Source of the DNA: Prinsepia uniflora
Taxonomy: Eukaryota; Streptophyta; Magnoliopsida; Rosales; Rosaceae
NCBI GenBank assembly: GCA_032719365.1
Contig: CM064867.1
Span: 58,034,601 to 58,098,600 of the forward strand
DNA length: 64,000 nt
Direction of reading: 5' to 3'
Both the position numbers and the translations under genes were made by a program. Position 1 is the stretch's first letter. Every line of letters starts with the position of its first letter. The notes under the pieces were generated by a model that made no database searches, had not been told where the DNA came from, and was given only the letters and a program-made list of their open reading frames with translations. Shown piece by piece: positions 1-9,536 of the stretch.

Positions 1-1267
1 TACCTCGAAATTCGAGCTCACCCACACCCACACTCATGGTAAACTCAAAACTTAACGTTGCTGACGTCAGCATGATGTCATCATTGACACCTGTCAGTCT
101 GACACATGTCATACCTCATAGCATGCCACATGCCAGTCATCGGTAGATCCACGTCACTGACAGTGACATGTGGCAGCCCGTGTTTGGGCTACATCACTAA
201 CATGTCAGTGTTGACTGTGGACTGACATGTGACACGTGTCAAGCCCCATTGGTCCACCTCTGACATGACAGTCTGACATTGTCAGACCTGACATGATGAT
301 GTCATCTTGATGACATCATCGTTAACGTCACATCATCTTCAACCTCAGTCTGGGTCTGCAATTTGGGTCGCGCAAACTCGCAGACTTAACCCGGCCACCG
401 TTTATTCATTTCTCAACCTTTTCAGACGAGGTTTCTTCCTATAGACTCATATAACCTCCCCTAATTGATCTATGGACTCAGAATCGTGAAATCAAACTTA
501 AAACTTACCCTTGAATAGATGAACAGTGTGCCCAAATTTCCTCCTCTGTTTCGAATCCTAGGTCCTTGAGCTCGTCTCATACTCAGGAACCTCGTCCAAA
601 CCACCAAATTGATCAATAATCATCGAAACAGAATCTACCATTTTCGAACTTAAATAGGGCTTTCAGTTTTTTCCTTATCTCTACTGTCGTTACTCCGCCG
701 TGGCCACCGTCATGATCGTCTCAACGCCCCCTTTAACATTAATTCGTAGGTCACTATCAAAGGGTGAGGATTAAGGGTGTTTGTATGGGATTGGGTTGAA
801 CGAGTTATGGGTTTCATGGGTTTGGGAGATCAGATGAAGATGAGATGAGGATGACTGATGATAAGGACCCAAAATATTGGGTTCTGGGCCAATCAGATGG
901 GTGACACTAGTCACTCATCTAGTGGGTCCATGCAGATATTTTCCCCAATCGAATTTTTCCACGTGTCGAATTCCTCCGTTTTCATAAATAGTGTTGTAAA
1001 ATGTTCAAGACTCTTAACTTTCTCGTCAAACGTCCGATTTCGACGTGCCACTTGTCTACGGACTCGTAACGTCCCGATCTACATCACGGTCATTGGTCAA
1101 AGTCCATTTGATCACCCGAGTCAAAAAGTTAACTTTTTGCCCAATTCTAGGGGTAAAACGGTCATTTCACACCCTCTGTCCGTAATCTTTTTACCAATCC
1201 CCAATTAGTCACGCTAATCCTTAATTAATTACTATCCTAATCTCGAAATTTGGGACGGGTCGTTACA
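1..1267 (-). mobile_element. LTR fragment, group C-like gypsy element
   Basis: This is the U3-side part of an LTR read on the minus strand, cut by the window start. It ends in CGGGTCGTTACA, the reverse complement of an LTR start TGTAACGACCCG, and is followed by a pyrimidine-rich strip that is a PPT on the other strand. Its first 330 bases match 12530-12850 (TGACATGT-rich palindromes, then a similar leader), so it belongs near group C. It carries no coding sequence. The 116-codon open frame at 858-1208 is a chance frame inside the LTR. Confidence 0.75.
50..330. repeat. Cluster of TGACATGT and CACGTG-like palindromes
   Basis: Overlapping copies of TGACATGTCA, ACACGTGTC and related words are packed into about 280 bp of LTR sequence. 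The core ACGTG is the plant G-box core. A matching cluster lies at 12530-12850 in another LTR of the same group. Confidence 0.6.
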
Positions 1268-1341
1268 ATTTTCCCCCTTAAATAATTTCGTCCTCGAAAT
1301 TCAAACTAATCCAAGTCAACATCCAACTGTGGAAATCCAAG
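1268..1341 (-). mobile_element. PPT and internal stub of the preceding element
   Basis: A pyrimidine strip (reverse complement of an A/G PPT) directly follows the LTR. The palindrome AATTTCG-TCCT-CGAAATT at 1284-1301 comes next; the same pair of signals flanks every other LTR of groups A and C here. The stub stops where a plus-strand LTR begins at 1342. Confidence 0.65.
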
Positions 1342-1712
1342 TGTAACGACCCGAAAATTCAAATAATGTAAATTCGAAAATCGGAATGTAAAATGACGTG
1401 TTGGCCATTGTAAATGTTGTGGTTAAAAGTTGATTTTTCATTTCGAATACTTTTTGTACTGTTTGTGAGGACCGTTGTGTAGGTCTCGAGACTCTGAGTC
1501 CGTAGACAGGTGACACGTTGAAATCGGAGTTCGGATATGATGATAACGACTCTAAAACGGCGAGGGGTAATTGAGTAATTTTACGAACGAGGGTAAAATG
1601 GTAATTCGGTCCTTATATGCTGATTTTGATGGATCAACCAAACGGGCTCATGTTCTCCATGAAGTGACACATGTCACTTGGGGGAAGGAGCTTAGTCACT
1701 GTTGTGGCCCGC
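1342..1712 (+). mobile_element. 5' part of a group B LTR
   Basis: It begins TGTAACGACCCGAAAATTC and then follows the group B LTR start seen at 18078 (plus) and 26687 (minus), including the shared stretch around GACAGGTGACACGTTGAAATC. It ends abruptly near a GGCCCGCGGG junction. The five bases before it are CCAAG, but no matching downstream TSD was found. Confidence 0.55.
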
Positions 1713-1737
1713 GGGTGGTGTGATTTGTATTGAAGCT

Positions 1738-1884
1738 TATGTGGGCCATTATGAGCTTATGGTGATGTCATTTGGATTGACAAATGTGCCAGCCGCATTT
1801 ACGGATTTAATGAATAGAGTGTTCCAGCCATACCTAGATCAAATTTTCATTATGTTCAATGATGATATCTTGGCGTATTCAAAA
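1738..1884 (+). pseudogene. Ty3/gypsy reverse transcriptase fragment
   Basis: About 49 codons match the gypsy reverse-transcriptase core: GHYELMVMSFGLTNVPAAF, then DLMNRVFQPYLDQ, then FNDDILAYSK, which is the catalytic YxDD-type box (usually FIDDILVYSK). Everything upstream and downstream of this core is missing. It is an orphan scrap on the plus strand, opposite to the gypsy pol at 13989-16175, and cannot be functional. Confidence 0.85.
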
Positions 1885-2068
1885 GTGCAAAGGCGCATGA
1901 GAAGCATAAATAAACTGTTGCTCACTCAAACAATTTATAGAGTAGGTTTTTTATACCCTATATGTACAATCACCTATGCTCTGTAATACCGTTGACTAGT
2001 CAAACTTTGTGTCAACAGTTTCGTATGGTTAGTTATCCATAGTTTGACAATGTTTTTCGTGGTGTACT
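1885..2068. other. Unassigned 184 bp
   Basis: I recognise no coding or repeat signal here. It separates the reverse-transcriptase scrap from the Cassandra-type LTR. Confidence 0.4.
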
Positions 2069-2439
2069 TGTCAGGACCCGACCCTTCTCGGTTAGGACCC
2101 GACTCATCTAGCACGATATTGTCCGCTTTGGGCCTCCTTGCCCTTGTCCTCGAGGTTTTGTTTTTGGGAGCTCACAATGCAACTTCCCAGGGAGTCATCC
2201 ATCATGGAGTTGCACCAGCCTCAACTCGCTTAACTTTGGAGTTCCAACCAAACCTAAAGCCACTGAGCTCCCAAAAGGCCTCGTGCTAGATAGGTGTGTG
2301 CCTACACTTTTAAGGCACACCACCATTCCCCTCCCAGACCATTCCCCCTCCTAGGAATGTGGGATAATTCACGGTTCCCTCTAGGACACAGGTCTTACAA
2401 TCCGCCCCCTCCCCCCCCCCCCTTAGGGCCCAGCGTCCT
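2069..2439 (-). mobile_element. Cassandra-type TRIM LTR with 5S-like boxes
   Basis: The LTR is 2069-2399, read on the minus strand, with plus-strand ends TGTCAGGACCC and GTCTTACA. Its reverse complement contains AACTCCAAAGTTAAGCG (complement at 2227-2243) and GATGGATGACTCCCTGGGAAG (complement about 2183-2205). These match the A-box side and C-box side of plant 5S rRNA, the hallmark of Cassandra elements. A C-rich strip with a 12-C run (2411-2422), the complement of the PPT, follows. A 17-base internal remnant then meets the group C LTR at 2440. Confidence 0.8.
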
Positions 2440-3497
2440 TGACACGACCCGCCCCGATCCCCCTGGGACCACCCGGGGACGTGCCTTGCTCCCGTCTGAC
2501 ACTCGACCTTAGAATACCAATTTTACCCTTAAAGGAAACTCATGCATAAATATCCAAAATAAGTCATACAAATCGTCTGAAAATAAAACAGTGTCAGACA
2601 AGGGAAAGCTTAAAACACAAATGATTAGCACGACTCCTAAGGTTTCCGCACGTGGCGACCTACCTAGAAGTAGGGTTCAGGTGCACAATGTTAACCTATG
2701 CCTCTGCCGCGTGATCCTCGTCTGCCTCAACAGCACGGCCTGGAGGGGTCAATAAAACAATAAGGGTGACTGGGTCGAAAACTCAAAGTTTTATAAAACA
2801 GTTCATCATATCAAAATCATATAGCTTTACCCCTCCGTTTTCCAAACATGCATGCATCAGTATCGAAAACCATAATAGCATATCGTATAGCCATAAGAAA
2901 AATAATATAATCATAATCATAGACTCAGTACTGCACTATACATCCCATCCATGACATCCCAGATGTCTGACGTCCTAGATGCCTAATAAGGTCACAGTCC
3001 CAAGGCTACGCTTGCTGCTCGAGGTGTCAATCCCGAGTCCAAATCCCGAACCCAGTCCGGGTATGGGATCCCAGATGCCTGACGTCCCAGACATCAAACA
3101 TATGCAATCCTGCTCCTGAGTCACTCTACCGTCCGGTCTCTCTGTAGAATGACACCTCGCAGGCAATGCGCAGTGACCACTCCGGGGTACCAACATCCGG
3201 AGGAGACAGTATCACCAGCGTAGATCTATACAGTGCAGAACTGGAAGAATCATCAATATACGTAATTGAACCGCAAAAAAAGTGTATAAACAACCAGACA
3301 GGTCTCCTGCCCAAAAACTCGTAGTACGTGCAGAAATCATAACTCAAGGAAATTCAAGTACTCAGTTTGATCATATAATAAAACACTTAAAACAATTATG
3401 CATGCAAGTGTTATACGAAATCAAAGGCCATTCACTATACGATCCCGCTGCAAAACCAAGCGTATAAACCTATCCTGGTGCTATCATACAATCCATG
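2440..3497 (-). mobile_element. Group C gypsy LTR, part 1 (U5 side)
   Basis: On the plus strand it starts TGACACGACCCGCCCCG, the reverse complement of a U5 end. It is interrupted after CCATG (3493-3497) by the 8.9-kb insertion and resumes at 12388. With one TSD copy removed, the two parts form an LTR of about 2.5 kb. Landmarks shared with group A LTRs, such as CATGCATGCAT near 2847, are present. It contains no gene. Confidence 0.75.
3493..3497. repeat. TSD CCATG, left copy
   Basis: CCATG lies directly before the TGACAGG end of the inserted element and is repeated at 12383-12387 after its TTACA end. A 5-bp duplication is typical of LTR retrotransposon integration. Confidence 0.9.
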
Positions 3498-3677
3498 TGA
3501 CAGGACCCATCCCAATCCCCCCGGGATTAGTGCGGGATGACCCTGCTCCCGTCTGACACGAAGTGTCAGGCAAGGGATATTTTCGTCCTTTGCCCTCCTG
3601 GGCTATCAGAGTATGCCAGGATCCGGAGGAGGCATGTGATATCTCGGTCTCTGCTACAGTCCACATCCGATGTCAAC

Positions 3678-4838
3678 CTGAAGGGCAGTCAAAACATTAA
3701 AAACTGTGAGTGGACAAAACAAAGAGTTTATAAAAACATTTTAACGAGAAGACATTTGTACCCTCCACTAAAAAGCATGCATGCATTCGAAAACCATTTA
3801 TCCAAAACAAACCATATGTGGGACTAAGCCCAAAGCAGATATAAACTAAGGTCGAAAGGACCACAATAAAAACGACCATACGGGCCACTGCCCAAATCCA
3901 TAAAGGACTCGGCCCCAAACCATAAAGAAACCAAGTACACGAGCCACTGCTCAAATCCTGTGCACACCTGTACACACCACATATCATATATCATATATAC
4001 ATCACATACATATATATAAGTCACACAACCAATCCTGTCACGGTATCCAAAGCCACGCGCATGCTACTCAGGTCTCAATCCGAGTCTTCTCAAAGTCAAG
4101 ATCAATGTCCGTAGACCACTGACCCTACCCGAGGTAATAGTAATCATAGCCTTCCTGAGAGTAAGGAACCCAACTGGGGGGTGACTCCACTCAGTCGGTG
4201 CTCCGTGACTACTCCGGGGTCCACCCAGGCCAACGACCCTCCCCGGAGGAGATAATAGAAGTAAAGGAAGGTAGACGAACATATATATACATAACATAAA
4301 CATTCATGACCGGTTCCCCTGAACCGTCATGATCCATCATATCCATAATCAGGTAACATGCCGGTTCCCATAAATCGTCATGTACCGTAATAACATAACA
4401 AGGGTTCATGCCGGTTCCCATAAACCGTCATGAACCACGATACCACAACAAGGGTTCATGCCGGTTCCCATAAACCGTCATGAACCTGGGAATCCATTTA
4501 AGGTTCCCTGACCTGAAATCAAAACCGTAAAGTGACTGGGTCTCGTACCCGAACATAGGACACCAACTGGGCACCGTGCCCGGAATCTGAGGTCATATGC
4601 CCGAGACAAAACCAAATGGGTTTCATACCCGAGTTTAGCCTTTTAGAAATCCAACACCATTTCATTTAAATCAATAAAGAAATACAGACCCGTATAAGCA
4701 CCGTATAAGGCCGAAACCTCGAAATAGTGCTTATACGTAACCACATAGAAATGCATCCATGGCATCATCAAACAAGTAATAAAACATATAATAAACATTT
4801 ATGCATGCACCAATTTAGAAAACAAGGTCCACTCACAG
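3678..4838 (-). other. Intron-like cassette bounded by a 12-bp inverted repeat
   Basis: On the plus strand CTGTGAGTGGAC (3704-3715) and GTCCACTCACAG (4827-4838) are perfect inverted repeats. Read in LTR sense, the upstream copy gives a donor-like GTGAGT starting at 4836. The conserved acceptor-like GCCCTTCAG ends at 3678. GCATGCATGCAT (3775-3786) and ATGCATGCA (4801-4809) lie just inside the ends. The same arrangement recurs in other LTRs of the window. Splicing is an inference. Confidence 0.55.
4310..4490. repeat. 50-bp-period repeat of a hairpin unit
   Basis: About four units contain a foldback made of GGTTCATG, a CGGTT arm, the loop CCCATA, an AACCG arm and CATGAACC. Clean copies lie at 4403-4436 and 4453-4486. 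The array recurs at about 10350-10530, and a shorter version lies at about 57240-57370. Confidence 0.8.
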
Positions 4839-6342
4839 ACCGTCCGAGCTGCCGCCTCGATTTGCGTGCCATACGGCTCCCCGAGCCGATCACCGTCACC
4901 GGGACTCCCAAACCTGTCCAAATCGTAATAGAAGGTTACTAACTACTTAATTAACCTCCCACCAAAGCCCCGTAATTTTCCCGTATTTTTAACTATTTTT
5001 AATCCCGAACCTAAACCTTCCGATGCCCCGAAACATCTCGAGACGGTGTCCGATCGACACGAAACCAGTCCCAAAATGTTCGTTACATCGAATAGAAGAT
5101 TTCATATGTTGAACACATCACCAGAAACCCCACCACGCACTGCCACGCGCCGCCCAAAGGCCCCTGCGCGTGAGCTCACGCGCCGGTGAACAGTGCGTCG
5201 TTCCCAGCGATCGAACCGGTCTGGGCCGGCCGGTCCGGTCCGACCTCTCCAACTGGACCGGCGTAACCGGTCCAGGCCTCCTTCTCCCTCATTTTCTGTC
5301 CGATTTCCTCCATTCCAATTCCTAAATTCCTATTTTCTCATTTCCAATCTATCCTAATCAAGAAAACTAGGAAAAACCCCACAAAACCCGTCCGTCCAAT
5401 TCTCCCCTAATCGGTCCAATTTTTCCGATTGCACCCAGGGCTGCTCAGCCCTTCACCGCCGTCCAAACCACCCTCTACACCTTCCTACAACCTCAATAAA
5501 CTCATCCTAATCATTAGAACTCATCCCTAACACCTAAAACCAGAAAATGAAATTTGAAGGTAAATTTTTTACCTTCGCGGGTCCACGACCACCGTGCACG
5601 GCGGCCCCCGAGCTCGCCACCATCCAGTCCGTCCTGGCCTCCTCTCTCACTCTCTGTTCTCTCCAGGAGTATTCGGGATTAAGGGTTTGGTGTTTGGATC
5701 GCACAGAGGAGAGGAATGAGATCGGGTTTGGTTGGAGGGAAAAATGGAAAATGGATGCACGGTGAATGGTTGGATGCATGTATGTGGAATGGTAGCCAGT
5801 GGATGGGTGACAAGTGTCACTCATCCATTGGTTGCTGAAAAGTAACTGGCCCCACTAAAGACAAACGGTCCTCGTAAAACGTGTAATTGTGAATAGTAAC
5901 TGGGAACTTCCGTGAACCGTAACTTCGCCGTCGAACGTCCGAATTCGACGTGCCGCCTGTCTACGGATTCGTATCGTCCTTATCTACGTAACGGTCTTCG
6001 GTCTTTGGCCATCGGACCTCCCGGTCAAAAAGTCAACTTTTGACCTCCTATTCACCCAAATTACCAAAATGCCCTTGGGCTTCCGAACGTCATAACTTCT
6101 TCTACGAACGTCGGAATTGAACGTGCCACCTGTCTATGAACTCGTGACGTCATGAACTACGTCACGGTCATCGGTCAAAGTCCATTTGACCACCCGATTG
6201 AAAAGTCAACGTTTTGCCATCATTAGGGTTAAAACGGTCATTTCGCATCGTTCGTCCGATTTCGCTCTACTAATCACAGATTAGCCTCACTAATCATGAT
6301 TAGTCACTAATCTAATCATGAAATTCGAGACGGGTCGTTACA

Positions 6343-6377
6343 ACCTTCCCTCCTTAATTAATTTCGTCCTCGAAATT
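6343..6377 (-). other. Polypurine tract and upstream palindrome
   Basis: The plus-strand pyrimidine strip after the LTR (6343-6357) is the complement of a PPT. AATTTCG-TCCT-CGAAATT (6360-6377) sits next to it. This is the normal place of plus-strand priming for a minus-strand element. Confidence 0.8.
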
Positions 6378-9300
6378 CCAACCGACCTAAACCCAACCGT
6401 TCTTCCCTCCTTAATTTAGTTCCGTTCTTGAAACTCCAACTATCCTGATTCCACAACCTCCACCTCGTGTAAATAATTCGATCTCACGACACGTGTACAC
6501 CCGTACACCCACTAAACAGAATAATCCTTACTCGTCTACAGCCCGACGTGCCACTAACGCTCTCGTCGTATCGACTACACTCGACCACGTCGAAGAACAG
6601 TAGCCACACGGTCCGAATTGACACTACTTGTCAAATCTACCATCTTGTTGATACAACAACTAGACGGTTCCCGTCTCAATCACTAATCTATCCTGACGTC
6701 TGCTCCCACTGGGAGCCATCAGACCTCACTCAACGATCCACGCTGACACCTCCGACAGACCGTCACCACTTGACAGTCGTCAGTCGAAAACTGACACTAT
6801 ACTCACTCGTGGTTACACTAACCACCAACGGACCCATCCAGGAGTAAACATTTACCCACAAAGCCTTTCACTCAATCTGAGTGTAACTAGACCCATCAGA
6901 AATACCATGACCCAATGCACGGTATCCAATGTCCAGTTCACGACCTCGACTAATTCAATGGTATCGGACTAAGCCGACTACCAATACGCTCTCCAATGTA
7001 CCACTGGTATACCCTATATATCGTCACCAGACATCACCAGTCTTCCTGGTATCATACCTCGAACAACGCACAAAGTACGTACATCTACCCATCGACATAC
7101 CACAACAATAACCAAACCACCTAGGTCGTAGTCAAACACGTTTCAATTATGGAGTTCATTTGTCCAATCGTATTAGACAATTCGAAACTCCGACCCATTA
7201 TCCATTTCCAAATCCGAATCCGAATCCGCAATTTCGTATGAAATCCCAAATCCAAATCCAGAAATCATATCCATAATCATGTCCATATTCGAATCCAAAA
7301 TCATTATTCCGTAAGCTAGCATTTGGAATAACTCTTCCGAACCCAAATCCATAAAAGAAAATCCACAGTCAAGCTTTAGAATCAAATCCTGAATCGTCAC
7401 CCAGAATCTGATTCCAAACCCCAACTCTAGAAATCCTCTTTCAAGTTCCAAAATCAAATCCTAAATCGTCATCTAGAAATCTGATTCCGAAACCTGAAAT
7501 ATTGCTCACGTCTACCGAGACATCCCAAAACCAAACCTATCAGTTACTCGCTCAACCGATTACCACAATACGATCGATTGACTTCCTAGGGAAGTCAATC
7601 CCAACATCAACACAACACTAGGTCAGACAAAATCCGACCTCGTCAGACACCTACTCATCGGACAACTACTCAGGCGAGTAGTAAGCCATATGGGATTTAC
7701 CTCGAAAAGAAGTTCAGTCCCAACATGCTCCACTCAACATCCAAGTAAGAGTAATAACTCTCCACCTATCTGGATATCCAAATCATGATCCAGATCCAAC
7801 ACTACGTCAAACGACTATAGACGTCACGATCCCCGATCGTCACGACGTCCAAAGTCCTCAACCATCTCCCACATCTAAATAGATTAGTCAACGACGAGAC
7901 ACGCCGAGACTGTGGGTTCTCACTGATTACCTCGTACCGATCCTTGTCATTCCACCGAGGAAAATCAAGAATGATCGAATAATCCATCCTACGTGAATGC
8001 AAACAACACTCGCTGCACTCACCACGTCATGTAACCTAACATCGTCTGCCACCAAGTAGAAAATGAGAAATCTCAGTCATTTAACTTCGATATACTCATC
8101 TCCTCCTGATGATTCAGAACAAATCCCGGGTCCACCAACCAATACACGATCAGTGTTACATACCCGGACATCAACCATGTGTCCCTTAACCACTTTAACC
8201 TTATCTGAGGTCCACTCTGGAACCACAGATACCGAACATATGCCCATCTCGTCAGAGCCACATCCTGACTCGTGACTCACCGTCATCACAATCACCCGCA
8301 CCGACACCAGCACTAGCACTAGCACGAGTACCAGCACCATCACTACCACCTGTCAGCATCAGCACACAAGCATCCTCACTAGCATCAGTACTGACGCTAG
8401 CACACCGTGTGCAAAACTGACACCCTGGATCTCCGCTCATACCAAGCGACGATCGCGTACCTCTGCTCGTATAGGAGAAACTCTGTCCCCCTCGTACCTG
8501 ACAACTCTGGGTACAGTCACCCTGACAACTCATGCGAGAAAAGGAAAACGTTCCCCGAACGTCCCCGATTCCCAACAATCGTAACTACAACCACTCTCGG
8601 TAGTAGTGCCTGCTACACACTCGTGCAGACCTAACTACCAGGCACCGCTATCGAGACCCCGCATCCAACGGAATCACTCGCCCGTACCAAATACTCTGTA
8701 TCCCCGCTCCGGGATTCCATCGACAAGTACCAACCCTGGTAACTTGTCCAACAATCTCTATCCTGTCGTAACTCGACTAAACCATTGTCGTCTACCAGGT
8801 CATCCACGACCGTAGTTGTACCAACAATCCATCACAACGAATGTAGCACGACAACCTACTAGGTCTAACCGATAAGTACAACCTCGACTGCGAAGTGCAG
8901 TCCCCACACAAGCTGACATGACTAGACCGACTAACGAATCCAAATCCGAATAGTCGTCAAAGTCACACCACTCACCAACTTGCCTTTCCGAACCATACAC
9001 ATCCGGTAGGGTTCCACGATCATACCTAGAGTTCCTCTGAACCCACCTGCGAAAAGCAGTAAAATCAACAATCTGACCGACCCCGCGGTCTTGACATCGT
9101 AATGACGTCAATCCAATCCTACCAACAATCCAACTCGGATTCCTCGAATCCGGTTGCTAACTGCCGACTGCAGTAAATCCATTTAACTCAACATAATCTG
9201 ACCATCTAATGGTCACAACATTGAATCAGTCGTCGGAACCGATCCTATGACATCGTGAAGGCGATCCCAACTAACCGTCTCACGATCACACTCCAGAATA

Positions 9301-9517
9301 CGAACACGTTAATCCTTTCGTAGGGTCCCACACTGTCAACCTTAACAGAACTATGGCAACTCCAGCCTCAAATGCCGAACCAAGGCATGCCAATCCTACT
9401 AACTATCGTACCGGTACCTCAACATCAGGTTGACCACGAACTGTAGCCCATTCAGATATCACATCCTCGACCAGTGTACATGCTCCAAGAGCTACACAGT
9501 TGCTCGAATAGAGACAA
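6378..9517 (-). mobile_element. Non-coding interior of the 8.9-kb element
   Basis: About 3.1 kb with no gag, protease, reverse transcriptase, RNase H or integrase motif in any frame. It includes short-word repeats (AATCC/AAATCC-rich at 7190-7500 and an ACCAGCACTAGCAC-type run at 8298-8370). Much of it is shared with 59260-61800, and its first part with 48610-50200. Conservation between copies without coding capacity suggests a packaging or structural role. Confidence 0.8.
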
Positions 9518-9536
9518 CCCCGCTCTGATACCACAT
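9518..9536 (-). other. tRNA-iMet-type primer-binding site
   Basis: Plus-strand CGCTCTGATACCACA reads TGTGGTATCAGAGCG on the element strand. TGGTATCAGAGC is the usual plant initiator-methionine tRNA PBS. It abuts the LTR end at 9537, which fixes the element's orientation. Confidence 0.85.

Larger units (their letters stand above)
3498..6342 (-). repeat. 3' LTR of the 8.9-kb element (group A)
   Basis: It is 2,845 bp, with plus-strand ends TGACAGGACCC and GGTCGTTACA. It contains the intron-like cassette (3678-4838), several short hairpins and a 50-bp-period repeat near 4310-4490. A C/T-rich promoter-like leader and DRE/heat-type signals were looked for but none is convincing. Confidence 0.9.

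Noticed and set aside
858..1208. 116-codon open frame
   Set aside because: It lies inside an LTR, has no recognisable domain, and related LTRs do not keep the frame.
3697..3987. 96-codon frames duplicated at 9736-10026
   Set aside because: Identical because they sit in the two LTRs of one element. Hydrophobic content comes from AT-rich hairpin repeats, not a membrane protein.
8252..8578. 108-codon frame rich in Ala, Gly and Ser
   Set aside because: Produced by the ACCAGCACTAGCAC-type repeat in a non-coding element interior.
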